Shown: positions 47,601 through 60,329, counted from the first letter of the stretch. The stretch: 64,000 nucleotides of DNA from Arctopsyche grandis (GCF_051622035.1 NC_135355.1:9796501-9860500), one strand, 5' to 3'. A program made the numbers and translations. Notes: generated by a model not told the origin, from the sequence alone.

Positions 47601-49600
47601 CAGTTCTGGGAACGCGTGACTTTCGTGCGATATTTCTACTGCCATGCCAGAGCTATCACACGCCATTATAAATGCAGAGATGCCGTGTCCAGAACTTTGT
47701 GTGATACGTATTTTGATGTCTTATGCTAATTCATTTCAAATTTGTCGATGAAAGGAAATTGGTCCGAGTTTGAACGAGTCACGTAGTCTCGTTGTGGTTT
47801 ATGGATTCTTCGCTAATGACTCACCTTCTAAGGAAACAATGCGTGATTCGCTGAAAGATTTTTTTTAAATATGTAAATATGTATATTATCTCTTTTAAGG
47901 TGGTATATATTCTATTTTTTTGTTCTAAAATGTAATTGGTGTATTTTTCCAATTTTAGAGACATTCTCGCATGGGAATTATGTATATGCTAGTGTGCCGC
48001 GAGATCTCGGTATTTTTTTTTGTCCTTTTGTTCGATGCAACCTTCTTTCTACCTGTCTTCCGTGTTCACCTTCCTTTTCTTGAATGCGTCTATTGAAATC
48101 GTCGACCTGTGCATACAAGTGCATCTACCCACCTCGCATTTTGGCGGGAACTTTTCACTCGTGCGACCAGGTGTTATGAACCCACAGTCCAATCTTTCAA
48201 TTGAAAGGGCTCAATTTATAAGAAAAAATAACCCATTTTTTCTCAAAAACATAATTTTACTTAAATTTTTTTTAATTATTCATTAAATTTAGAAGCTTTT
48301 GCGCTTAGAAAACCAGTTTGCACATTTTGGTATGCTGGTGAGTTTTTCATTTGGGTATATACCTGGGCGAGAGGATGATGCGTGTGGGGGTGTGCACAAG
48401 GTGCAGCCACAGCCTCCCGGCAGATGCTGGCCCAATCCCTTCTAGGGCTTTTGGGACGAGCAGAAGAGGGAGGCCATCAGCTGCTTGCTGCCACCTGGCT
48501 CACCCACTTAACCAAAAATACAAAAATCCACATGTCGCCGCGTCTGCGCCAACATCACACAGACAAACCGACATATGGATATATGGATATAATGCGTAAC
48601 AGACGAAACGCACCTTTTCGTATTTTCAAATCTTAACTGAAAAACACGCCGGACAATAGAGTGGTTCAACTCTTTCAAAATTACAATACTTGAATATGTA
48701 CAACCAGCAATGTGTTTCCTATTTCGATGAGCTCGTATTTTAGCAACGGTTGCAAAAAAAAAAAAAAAACAGCGCGTATTACAATTACACATTCGCTAAA
48801 GTTAAAATCCGTGAAGTTATGTTTGCCATATAAATATTAGATTTTTTCAAATTGGAAACCATTGGCTTCCAATTCGGTAGATTAGGCGTGCATCCATGTT
48901 TTTCTTACAAGAGTTATAAGTACACACTTCCAATCACTATTTCACTACACATTTGTCTGTTTTTTTTTTTGCAAGCTTTTTACTACTTTACTACTTTACC
49001 CGGCTTCGCTCGGTATTTGATATATAAACGGCTTAAACATGGCCAATCTAATAGTAGACATTTTATTAAATTTATTTGAATACTTTTATTTTATTTAAAT
49101 TTATTTGAATATCCATTTGTTTTTTTATTAAATTGAACGTTACGGAATTTACGACCCAAACAAACAAACAGACATACAAAGTCTCTTTCTTAGATGCGGG
49201 GGGTTACGGGGGTGATTCGTAGTGGGGTTAGAGGGGGGGGGCATACGTACTTTAATCTGCCGAAAACGAAATGCTTTCGCGTGTACTTCGTCAATTCTAT
49301 TAATCGCACCCGAGCAACGTCTGATAATGCAATGCCCGTTGATGCAAACAGAAATCGAGTTAGTGTTTTATATATTAGATACATCCATTACATTCCACAT
49401 GTTTACTAACTTAGTGTACATATGTATGTGTTTTTCAATATTACTTCTGCTGAACAGCAGCAGTTGGAAACTATTAAAAGGTATATGCATTTGGCGTAAC
49501 GGATTTGTCAAATATTAGACCTCTCCTTAATTTTACCAAAATATGGGAAAAAGACATAGATAAATTAAAGCTGTGTTTCAGATCTGTATACATACATATG

Positions 49601-49691
<91 letters not shown>

Positions 49692-52600
49692 TCCACAGCC
49701 ATTCAACATCTAGTGCTGGATGAAGACATCTGTAACACGCTTCCACTCGACTTTGTTTTTCGCAACTCTTACCTATCTTACGCCACACATTTTCCTAATT
49801 TCGTCTACCTATCTTCCCTGCGGTCTTCCTTCTACCCATTCTATCGGGTACCATTCTTGCACCTCTTTTGCCCACCTTTCGTCCATTCTTCTAGCCACGT
49901 GGCCCGCCCATTGCCATTTCAATATATTCATTCTATCCACTATATCCACCACCCTTGTCATACTTCTTACCCACGTATTCCGTTTCCTGTCTTTCCTCGT
50001 TATACCAAGCATCCAACGTTCCATACGTCTTTGAGTGCATTGGATTTTGTGTAGCATCTTGGCATTCAATGTCCAAGTTTCACATCCATACGTCATCTTT
50101 TTCTTCAGGCAAAGTGGCATTTTTTATTTAAAAACCGCATTTATTCGTCCAAATGTACTGCATCCTAATTTAATACGTCTCTTTATATCTTCTTCTTTAC
50201 TACCGGAGATGTCTATTATTTGACTTAAATATAAATAATTTACAAATAACGTTTGATAAATTAAGAAACACTGAAGACTGCTTAATTCCAAATGCTCCGT
50301 CCATCTAATCGTTGTAATCGATTGATTAAAAAGTCAGATGAAATTGTGCAGTTACATTTATTTTATTGTACGTTCTTAACGAAATATCAAATTCACAGTT
50401 GTTGTGTTCGTGTTCAAGAAGATAATGAAGATTATACATATATATGTATGTTTCTGTATTTTCTCGTTTCATTGCTTTCTTGGGGATCAACGACTTGCTA
50501 GTGTCGAAAAAAAACCCAACATAGAACGTTTACCCCGACAAATCATTGATTTAGCATTCACCGTCGATTCCTTTCGGAAACTAAAGTCCGAAGCACGTTT
50601 CCCAGCTTCCTGTTCCTCTGATATAATGCATGCATCTTTGTTTTTCGAAATATACGTGCGTTCAAGACTGTGAAGACTGAAGAACGTATAATTAGTCTAG
50701 CCTTATGTTGAATAACCACACAATTTCCAACCGAGACATTTCCGATTTCGAACTCGACGAACTTTAGTTTATAAAGACGAAAAACTTAATTAGCTGTATC
50801 CAAATATTTACTCTATTTTCGTTAGTCACAAAAAAAACGTAGAACAATTTTTTAACTTTTAGTTCTCACAGTTTTTTAACATTTTTTTTATTTGAAACTT
50901 GAGCGATAATTTCAATGTGTTGCTTTGTATTTGTGACAGAATTTTCAATGCGATTACGTCCATGACTACGTACAATGGAGAAGATTTTTTTCTTTAAAAT
51001 ACACAAGATTTTAATAATAAGTATATTTTTTTTAATAATAAATATAAGTAATTATATAATACTATATGAATAATATTTTGATAGCAGAATTGCACTTTAA
51101 ATATAATTAAGTAACCGAAAAATACACAAATCTCGCGAAGTGAAATATTTTACATACTGATATAAACTGAGAGGCCTTCATCCAGCGGTGAATGGCGAAT
51201 GGTTGCAAATGATGATGATGATATAGCCCGTGCGCTCCGTTTTACCAACTTGCAATATCTCGGGACTCGATTTCTCACATTTTCGCCTGCTTTAAACAGG
51301 AGTTTGTTTATTGTATACATTCACAAATGTTTTTACTTTATCTTTTTGCATACATTTATGTAATATATTTAATATACGAGATATATTGTGATAATTATTA
51401 GATTTGTATGCCATTAATACCCCTTTAAAATATTTAAAAACATTTTCGTACATGTATGTGCTATGTATATATGTTACAGTTCCAGCTGTAATATATTTTG
51501 ACTGGTTGGAATATATTCCTTCTAACCTGGTACCAACTACCGTTGTAGTTGAAGTGTATTTTCAGTTGTAATACATTTGGGATATATTCCGTCTAACTCA
51601 CGTAAGTTGATTGAAATGGCGACTAACAATCCGACTGATCAAAATATATTACAACTAAAAATACAGTTGGTTTTTCGTGAAAACGTCACTTGACTAGTAA
51701 ATTGAGTTGGAAAGTCACATTTTTGTTTTGAACACATTTTTATTAGAATTACCCTAGTACGTAATACATTACCTTGATTCATAATACCCAGAAAATATTA
51801 ATGCATTATTGAATTAAAAAAACATCAGAGCTGTCAAAACTCAACTATTATATTACAACTGGTGCACATTGTTGAAAGTGCAGTTGCCCTTGTAGAGATA
51901 TAATTTACTAGTTTAATTGAATTCGAACATGAATGATCCAAAGCGCCAGTTGGAATATATTACAACTAAAAATACACTTCGACTGTAGCATATATATGTA
52001 CAATCTCGACGACGAAATATAACTAAAAAGTTGGGAAAACGAGTCTTGAGATATTACAAGTTGGTGGAACGAGGTAGATCCTGATATAGTATAGATAAAG
52101 TAAAAAAAAAAGACCAAATAGTCCAATATTATTTATATTTTTATGTCGTTTCGTTTTGGGGGAACTTCCAGTTACAATTTTTAATTGTTTTCAATATTAA
52201 TTTTCTTTCGACGCGTTTTTGCTTCTCAGTGTAATATTGTAGCACACATAGTTTTGGTTTCAGTGGGAATATGGCTTTATGGTACGCTGGGTTTTCACGC
52301 AAGCATGATCGCAGACTTGCTTATGACCTTATTTCATGTAACCAACCGACACTTTATATTGCCTCGTTTCAGTCAGCAACCCCTTTGAAAAACCATTTTT
52401 GTGTTTCCCACAGCCATTATCTCGACTTGTGATATATTATGGGATACGATAACCTTGCACTTCATCAGAAACATTTTAAAAAGATAAATATAAAACAGCC
52501 TACTAAGTAGCTAGGGAAAAACAGACATTCGAATGGAATTTGCTAAACGCTTTGAAACTTCAGTTTAACTCGCGTTTCTTATCTGCTTCATGGACTTTGC

Positions 52601-55600
52601 CGATAAGAACCACTCAAACTTTTTTTCCACCACCTGTATAATGAAACTATCTCGCTTCTAAACAGATTCGTATAAGAAAGTTTTTTTTTTAATTTTGTTA
52701 ACGTAACATTTAAAGGGGGACGATGATGCCACACATCAAACAATGTCTTTTCCCCTTAAAAATGAACAGTCGTACGCCCCTGGTGACCTTCGTTTTTATT
52801 TCGAATATCATTTTCAAACGATGATTTTGCTGTTGTATCTCATCTACCTCGGTAATTTTACTAAAAAAAGACACAAACAAAGTATTGTCTATGATTTATA
52901 GCGTGTACGCCTCAAATGGCCCAGATTCAACATGAAATTACATATAATCAGTCTTCTACAAAAAAACTCAATTGTACTCAAATATAAAAAGATACATTGG
53001 ATGAAACTATTCGTCATTTTTTTTTTTAAATCTTTGATTTTTCTTATTCTTTCTGGGTATATGGTGAATTACATATAATGGTCGCATATTGTACTAGAAT
53101 TAGTTAATTTAAGTGAACTGTAGGACGTAGGGTGAGTGATGTGCTCGATGCCCACCCCCATTGTTCATTGGAGATGACAGTGATGACGATATCAATATTT
53201 GGAAAAATTAACTCTACTCGGTATACTTCGAAGTATTTAACTCTACTCGGTATACATTTCTTCCTGAAGGCGTTTCTATTATTTACCATGTATTGGTTTA
53301 ATGTAATTATATATACATATGTACATATGTATGCATGTTATTATATCGTTATTGATTAGTTACGCTTAACCGATGATTTATTGTATCGAAAATATATTCG
53401 GAGTAATCGTGCATTGAAAAATAAATACTACATATACATATGTACATATGTTGCATGATTTTCAGTTTTCGTTATTTTCCAAAGCTGGGTGATTATACGT
53501 CTACGAATATTACTTGCATTAATTCAATTTATATTTGTATACGATTCTATTTGAACAAAAAATAATCATCATCATTTTAGTTCTTTCATATAAGTTTAAT
53601 TTGTTTTTTTCAATCACTATTATTTGACCACATTAAATAATGGTTTGTTCTTAATTGATTCATTAGGAATAATTTTTATTATTCCAGTCCACGTTCTAAC
53701 CCTTTAGCACCTGCGTGTGTAGTCATCCAAAATCGCATCAACTTCACTGGTGACTTCATCGCGTACAAAAGGTCATTATACCTCAACACATCATATTACT
53801 CTGAACCGTTCGGGCACAATTAAATTATTTTGTGAAATGTATGTTGGTAAAATATAAAATATTAATAAATCTACGAATTTTGGATAAGTAGTTGATACGT
53901 TAATTATTTATTTTCGTTGGCGAAACTGCCACAGACTAAAATTAGATATTTGTTTGCATTGCATTTTTGCTATTTTTTTTTAAATATTTATTATTTATAA
54001 TATTTAAAATCAATTAAATATTTTTTTTTGAAAAAAAAATATTTTGTTAAAATTTTAACATAAATATATAATTATTTTTCAATGTGAACATATCGAAATA
54101 TATTATGTACGATACATATTATATTTTGTATATTCATCATTTCTAATTCAGTAAGTTAACGGATTGCGACATCTGTTGTATTTAACAAAATTTACAAGCT
54201 TTTTTTACTTTTCACTATACATATTTTGCAACCGTTATAAAATTTATTTTGACATTTTCTTTTAAAATTTAAAAAATCTCGCCATGACATCTTTTTATTT
54301 TAAATATGCTCGTATTTTTGTAATATGAACGCCATCTATACTTTTTTCAATATTTACATAGATGTCTCTTTTCACTATTTCTAAATTTCTACACGATTAC
54401 CAACAGTTTATTGATACTTTTCTAATATGATTATTTTGAACTGAAATTGTTTCCTTAATTCCTAATACGTACTTTACAGCTGTGGATGATTTTTTCGATA
54501 GTTTTATATTTACAAAAATCTTTTTATTAATAATAATTCTTTCAATTTTGTGATAAATTTTAGTAACTGAAATATAATTTTCTTTAATCTGAATTTTATT
54601 AAACTGCAAATTTATTTTATTCTTTGTAATTGATGTTTATCAACTTTTAGTGCGGAATCCATACTATTTGAATATCTTTATAGATTTAAGACTATGTAAT
54701 TAGTATTAGAATAATATTTCATAAAAAAATCTTTTGTTTTTTAGTTTAGTCGGTCACGATTTTTGGATAAAAAAAATGCTAAACTGTTAGTCAATTAAAT
54801 CATACATGTCCTATTTTTAGTCAACGTGATCGTTATTAATTTAATCCGTCAAATTATTATGGTGATTAATGCGAATTTGTAGTAATTAAACAATGTTGAT
54901 TCTTCCATTATCCAATAAACGTGCGCTCACCCATTGGGACTAAATATGTACAAATCTCACACAACATTGCTAATGATTTCATAAACAATTCATTCACTTA
55001 AATTAAAAACAGTACTTTTTTATGTACATATTTATCTTTGGACGTACATTCATATTTGATTTGGAAGATTTTTCGATCAGTTGGCATTTGTAATTTTCAA
55101 AATAATGGGGAGCACGCGAATGTAATCGAATCATAATGCAACTGTCCCGCATCCTATTACCATAATGACAGCACTTGTCAACTGTGTTTTGTGTCATCCA
55201 AAAGCTTCCCCCCCAATCAACCTAAAAAAAAAACAATTTGGAAAGGTGCATGTACTTACAAATGTCTACCATTTCACGGTCAATTTGGAGCTGTTCGCTA
55301 GATACATCGAAAATGTGATATATGTGTATGCGGATAGAATGGAATATAATAATGGACTTTTAAATTAAATCGATACTGCAACGGAGTATGCGTCACCTAA
55401 ATATGCTAATTATACCACAACTTGACCGTAACAACTAATGCAATATAAATTATTCATAGATATCTTCCCCCGTAATCGTAGGGGGAATTCATTTTGGGGA
55501 TGGGCCAGGTGCGTCCACTTCGTTTCAGATCCTTATGGATTCTTTGGATCCCATTAAATTTAATTGCAGTATACATAAAATCTACTATCATATCTATGTA

Positions 55601-57879
55601 ATCGCTGGTAAGTTACGGAATGAAAGTATTTAATTTTAGAGTTGCTTTTCTATTGCAGTAATATTGACGTTGAACTACACTCTTCGTAAGGTATTGACGG
55701 TAAAAAATATGTCTTTAAAATCCTCGTATTAGATATACCACATAACAATAATAGATATATTGTATTATTGAATAGAATAGTACTTATTTCGTTGAATAGT
55801 TTACCCGCCGACTTACAGCAACGTCTCTGTTGTTCTGTGAAATTATCGTAATAAACGAAAACATCGTCAATTCTAATGTTGTTTTCAATGCAAATACAAT
55901 AGTTACAAGGATAAAATAATTAAATATTTGCCAAGCAGCAGCTCTGGTATTTTTATTTTCGAAAAAAAATACACTGGTAGTTCTATACTTAAACAAGGGT
56001 TTCCAATTAAGTGGATTTTGAACCACCAAATCAATGAATCATCAATCAATGTATATTTTCAAACCATTCCCACGTAAATCCCAATTATGTTTAATCAGTC
56101 AATTCGAAAATGAAAGTGTTTGTTTTTTTCAATATTAATAATATTTTTATTATTGATTAAAATTAAAAAATAGCTAATTTTACTTACCGATAATTAAAGA
56201 AGTTGCAGTTACGTTTATATTTTTAGGGTTCAAAATTTATTTATTTTTGAATGTTTATTTACGTTATATAAAAATGATGATATATCTCGTTTGGAGGCCC
56301 CTGGATATTGAGACCCTAAGCTTAAGCTTTTTTTTAGTAAATAGGTTACATATAATATGTAGGTAAATCCGGCTACGCATATGGTGAAACATAACCATTG
56401 GCTTCGGAGCGTGGCAACGAGCTATCATACAAGTACCATAAAACGCCCTAGATTATGGTATAAAATATTTTTTTATACAAATAAAAACATTTTAAAAATT
56501 AGCCACTTGGAGCTGAACCGAAATCCGGAAAAACCCCTACTTTTTCCGAAAAGAAAACCGGAACCGAACCGATATAAATTTTTCAATTGGACCAGAACGA
56601 AAAAAAATAACGATTTGAAGCCCTGATCTCAAAAGTCAGGTTATTTGCCGATTATTTGCTTGGTGTGGCATGCTCCATACAACTGCATACATTTGAGCTG
56701 CACGCGCAACAAAGTTGCCCGCAAGTCGCCCAGTGTGTCCGGGCTCTTTGCGACGGAAAGCACACGTTCGCTTGTAAAATACATTGACTATCGATGTCAA
56801 TTATGTTTCTCACAATTCAGTTTCTTTTTCAGAAAAAATAATGTACCTGTGTACATAAGTCTCGAATTTTGTGAACATCTTATAGTGAATAGTGTATATA
56901 TTTTATTATTATTAATTAACCGGATAAACGAGCGAATTACACCGGTTTTGAAAGTATAAAGTATTAAATACAGCGACCTTTGTATAATATTTCACAAATT
57001 TATAATAAACCTCACTGTTTATGAATATCCATACGTTTGCATTCTAGACTAAACACGCGGTTGATTTGTCAAATATATACATCATCGATCTATGATGTAC
57101 AATTAAACTAAGTTGCTTAACTTTCATATTTAAATTTTAATTACAGATGAGTTAAGATGAAGTAATGGTTCAATTCCGCGAGCCAACTTACTTTTAGTAC
57201 TAACAGTAGACGGAACTCAAAATATGACAATTGCTGGAAGCGTCTATTTGCTTGAACGAAAATTTTGAATTGAATTTGATGAATTTGATAGTCATCGTTG
57301 CGCCATTATAACCACGAGGTATTCCAATTGGGCATCATCAGACGGGACATATGCTCGAGCGGCTAATTGCGTGACACTTTGGCACGCGTCCATGTCCACC
57401 TTTCTAATTAATTCTATAGGGGATGAGGTGGGGGATGGTGGCACGCGTCGAAGCCCCCATAACAAAATGCCATGTGCTCATTTGAATAGTGCATACGTAC
57501 AATGGTTTATCAGATGGATAATCTAGCTACGATACGACACGGAACGTACCATATGACCGAAATATGTACATACATATGTAGATGTTTCGGTGTTTGTGGT
57601 TTGTATCTGTTACGATGTTTTTCAATCAGAATGTATATTTTGTATCCTATGAATGTCTATCTGCATACATATCTATGTATCGTGCGGTTTTAATAAAACA
57701 ATGGTCATTACTGTCTATCAGTATATGCAGGATGAGAAATATACATATATGTACATATGTGCTATGTAGATTTAATAATTTTTTTTTCTATTTTATAATT
57801 ATGTTTTTCTTTTTTTGCAGAGTATTGGATGCATCGCAAAATGTCAGAGTCATCATCATGCAGTGACAAAGAAAATTAA
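44674..57879 (+). CDS. dap: Dacapo, Cip/Kip-family cyclin-dependent kinase inhibitor, two coding exons
   Basis: Binds and inhibits cyclin/CDK2-type complexes in the nucleus to hold cells in G1. Exons 44674-45118 and 57821-57879, with donor GTGAGT and acceptor TTGCAG, give 167 aa. The CDI domain occupies residues about 29-72: RLCLFG (33-35 LFG, cyclin-binding edge) and RWGFD (60-64, the conserved [KR]WxFD). The following region is Lys/Ser-rich with CDK-type sites S100-P and S125-P-K-K. A Cys/His cluster lies at 104-123. The splice junction completes a PIP box, Q144-A-Q-M-T-E-Y-W151, followed by a basic residue at +4, as in p21. KEN motifs occur at 87-89, 116-118 and 165-167. AATAAA overlaps the end (57880). 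Family call strong; exon 2 is supported by the reconstituted motif and phase. Confidence 0.88.
45580..45668. mobile_element. Small foldback in dap intron
   Basis: AAAAGGGGACT and AGTCCCCTTATAT face each other around a GTGACGTCATACC centre. The outer words (GTCGCACAGCCTTACGTGTG, TATCCTGCTGAG) recall the 15361 foldback family. Probably a diverged member. Confidence 0.5.
45669..48984. other. dap intron interior, no gene seen
   Basis: Includes a near-perfect palindrome at 47092-47134. 47500-47860 is unusually balanced in composition but has no open frame. The GC-richer block 48360-48560 has an open frame without any recognisable motif. I see no exon. Confidence 0.4.
48985..49110 (-). repeat. Dispersed repeat with CCCGGCTTCGCTCGGTATTT
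   Basis: TACCCGGCTTCGCTCGGTAT, then AAACGGCTTAAACATG and ATTTTATTAAATTTATTTGA, is the reverse complement of 27000-27085. A partial copy is at 61020-61140. Confidence 0.65.
49605..49689. repeat. (TA)n microsatellite abutting a LINE 3' end
   Basis: About 84 bases of alternating T and A directly against the 3' end of the reversed LINE fragment, where the simple-repeat tail of that LINE is expected. Confidence 0.95.
49690..50248 (-). pseudogene. 3' fragment of the RTE LINE reverse transcriptase
   Basis: On the minus strand this reads as the C-terminal part of the 9948-12112 protein: YGCETWTLNAKML, RRMERWMLGITRKDRKRNTW, RVVDIVDRM and WAGHVARRMDERW. Compared with the longer copy it lacks about 30 nt after CCTGAAGAAA (near 50093) and has other small indels and a stop. 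It is 5'-truncated at about 50248. Orientation is opposite to dap. Confidence 0.85.
50249..51167. other. dap intron interior, no gene seen
   Basis: AT-rich sequence between two LINE fragments. The open frames at 50292-50673 show no recognisable motif. Confidence 0.4.
51168..51226 (+). mobile_element. Terminal 59 bases of the RTE LINE with (GAT)n tail
   Basis: GAGAGGCCTTCATCCAGCGG...GAATGGCGAATGG matches 12068-12108, followed by TGATGATGATGATATA. It is a severely 5'-truncated insertion. Confidence 0.8.
51227..52080. mobile_element. 854-bp element inserted in the LINE tail, 8-bp target duplication
   Basis: TGATATAG flanks it at 51219-51226 and 52081-52088. Subterminal inverted repeats of about 40 bp (ACCAACTTGCAATATCTCGG near 51244; AGATATTACAAGTTGGTGGA near 52050) define the ends. 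The interior is packed with direct and inverted copies of GGAATATATTACAACTAAAA-type words. No coding capacity. Confidence 0.75.
52089..57379. other. dap intron interior, no gene seen
   Basis: Mostly AT-rich. 56500-56626 ends in GAACCGAACC and GAAGCCCTG text typical of a decayed hAT-like end. I find no splice-flanked exon with a protein signature, nor any tRNA or hairpin RNA I would defend. Confidence 0.4.
57380..57449. promoter_or_regulatory. Two copies of TGGCACGCGTC in dap intron
   Basis: The 11-mer TGGCACGCGTC occurs at 57380-57390 and again at 57439-57449, inside a GC-richer, repeat-free block 57280-57470, some 370 bases before dap exon 2. CpG-containing 11-mers are rare in this AT-rich window. 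A cis-regulatory role is speculative. Confidence 0.25.
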
Positions 57880-57885
57880 AATAAA
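57880..57885 (+). terminator. Poly(A) signal word at the dap stop codon
   Basis: AATAAA begins immediately after the TAA. If used, the 3'UTR would be only about 20-30 bases. A second AATAAA lies at 58050-58055 and gives a more ordinary 3'UTR. Confidence 0.4.
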
Positions 57886-58138
57886 ATGATTATTATATTT
57901 GATACATGTGTGCATACTCGTATGCATACAATATAAATTGACGCTTATTATTTTGTTAAATTAGTGTAGGTAAAGGTTTATATATTAACAATTTACTCCT
58001 ATTTTAATGTGAAAATGTGTAATTAGTGATTTTTTTTATTAAAAAAACTAATAAATTTCCTGATATACGTATGTATCAGTGGCGTGTCGGGACTTTTGAA
58101 TCAAGGGAACAAGAATGATAATATTATATAGGTATATA

Positions 58139-58393
58139 CAGGGCATACAGATCCGAGAGGAATTTCGGGCCCCGGGAAAAATTATGGGCCCTATGACAAA
58201 CTTAAAAAGATAATTTTAATATGCAAAAAATCAATCACAACTATTAGAAAAATACCTATATGTTGGTTGCTATTTTTTAAAAATAATTGAATAAGAAAGT
58301 ATGATATAACAGGTCAGATTTCCGACGCGGGGCCCTCAAGTAGTCCGGGCTCTGGAACTTTACCCTGGCTCCCCCCATCTCTCGTCGGCCCTG
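58139..58393. mobile_element. 255-bp nested hAT-like element, complete copy of the 40881 family
   Basis: CAGGGCATACAGATCCGAGA to TCTCTCGTCGGCCCTG, with internal GGGCCCC and GGGGCCCTCAAGTAGTCCGG as in 40881-41492 (reverse orientation). Flanks GGTATATA and AATATATA agree at six of eight bases. Confidence 0.72.
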
Positions 58394-58399
58394 AATATA

Positions 58400-58467
<68 letters not shown>
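58394..58467. repeat. (TA)n microsatellite
   Basis: About 70 bases of almost pure alternating A and T directly at the right edge of the nested hAT-like element. Confidence 0.92.
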
Positions 58468-58469
<2 letters not shown>

Positions 58470-59085
58470 AGTTTGATACGAAATTGACAAGTGTCTTTCG
58501 TCTTCGCACTTCGTAGTTACATATGCTCAAGTAGTACATAACTTGTCGGTGATACCTTAGCTATTATTTTTACATCATGACCTTGAAACGTGTGAAAATA
58601 TATTATCACTTATCAGGTTATCCAATTATTATTACTCCTTAACGTGCATTGTTAAAACATATTAATGAAATGATTTTTAATTTCAATTTTGAAACTTTGG
58701 GGGGGGGGACTATCCCGGGAGCCCGGCTTGGGATGTGCGGGCCATGATATTTTGTACGCCACTGGTCCCAACTATGTTTGCCTTCGTTGGCTTGGTGTGT
58801 ACGCACCATTCGATGTAGCGCCTGTACATTATGACGAGCCGGTGGGGAAGCAAAATCAGCGAACACATCTTCTCACAATACATGCGAACACAGACGTATA
58901 CACCGGTTTCCGAGCTTCGCTAACACCCCCGAACAACGTCAATCGTATCTATCGCCAATTGTATATGTATCATTCTATTAAATACTTATTTATATTCATA
59001 TTTATTTTTTTTAATTTTTACGACAAAATTTAAATGAACAGCCTGTTCCCCCCTGTTCCAATGACGGCACGCTACTGGTATGTAT

Positions 59086-60329
59086 GTATGTATGTATGTA
59101 TGATATGTACTTCTTTGTGTTAAATTTGATTTTAACAAAGTTGAAGTTTGCTGTGAGATCTCGCCAAATGAGATTTTGTTTTTGTATATAAAATTTTAGA
59201 TTTGTGCAATCTAAAAACGTCTATTCTTTTTTTTTAATTCATGCACAATAAATTTATGTTTAGTCAAATTATCAGTTTAATTTGTAATAAATGCACACTT
59301 GAAATTTTAAAGGTATCAAACATATATGTATCTGTAACTAATTATTACCTTTTGCATCATAGATTATCTGTGCCTATTTAATTTGATGGTTTGATTTTAA
59401 AGACTGTATTATTATTATTTTTAATTTATTTTGTTCTTGAGAAAGATCTAATATATTCTAGTCTAAATGCTGTATCTGCTTTTTATTTTACCTTTCCTGG
59501 CTATTTATTATCCCAAACTCCTGTATGTATGAGGTTTTATTTTTATAATGAAATATTCATAAGACAATCCCACGAGAAACGGTCATAATTGTTGCTTATC
59601 AACGTTTGAGAATTAAAATTTTTGCTCTATGTATAACATAATAGAACTAACATAATAGAACAATAGTTTCAGGAGAGGTCGGAAATAATCAATGGTAAAT
59701 TCACAGGACCTTGAGTGTATCCCACAGGCCGTGACGAGCCATTATTTCAATTGAACTCCGGATGATCCCCTTCGTCAATATTAAATAAAAGCTATTAATA
59801 TCATTTGAGAGATTTGAGGTTAGAAAATGAAAGTCAAAATTGAACTCAATGAATGCTTTTATTTTATTTAAGTCGTATTATTAAACACTAATACCAAAAT
59901 TTAAAATTAAATAATTATAATTTATGAAATGTGTAACTATAATCTATGTATGTACGTGATCGAAGTTTCTGATGATGCACCATTATTTTGGAATTTTGGC
60001 ATATGTATAATAGTCGTTTCGATTCGACATGTACGTCACGAAATGTACGAATATAACAAGAAAAAACTGTATATATACTGTTTGCTACCAATGTTTCCTC
60101 TAGGAAAATAGTCTCACGAGCATTTAGCGCCATCAATTAATTAATTTGTAATTAGGTAGTTTTTACTTATAATACACCCGACTAAATTTTTATCGGGTCT
60201 ATCACTATATTACTGGTCTGTTCCTAATAGTTGGCGCGTTCTCATACTCACTCACATGTGCGCGAAAGAGACAGAGCGTCTTTTTATCGGTAAACGGATT
60301 ATTTCGCAAATTCGACAATCATTGCCGCA
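59086..60329. other. Intergenic, no gene seen
   Basis: AT-rich; short open frames near 59391-59588 and 59915-60136 have no motif. A small GC-richer patch at 59700-59770 is not recognisable. Confidence 0.4.

Larger units (their letters stand above)
58077..59077. mobile_element. 1.0-kb hAT-like element with nested insert
   Basis: CAGTGGCGTGTCGGGAC at the left and ATGACGGCACGCTACTG at the right form an imperfect inverted repeat, flanked by GTATGTAT at 58069-58076 and 59078-59085. A second hAT-like element (58139-58393) and a (TA)n tract sit inside. A matching right end (AATGACGACGTGCCACTG) occurs at 63597-63613. Confidence 0.75.

Noticed and set aside
48351-48636. GC-richer open frames in two plus-strand frames within dap intron
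   Set aside because: No splice acceptor/donor pair in phase with dap and no protein-family resemblance; likely a decayed repeat.
55464-55488. Short CCCCCG/TAGGGGG hairpin
   Set aside because: Too short and isolated; bacterial-type terminator logic does not apply in an insect intron.
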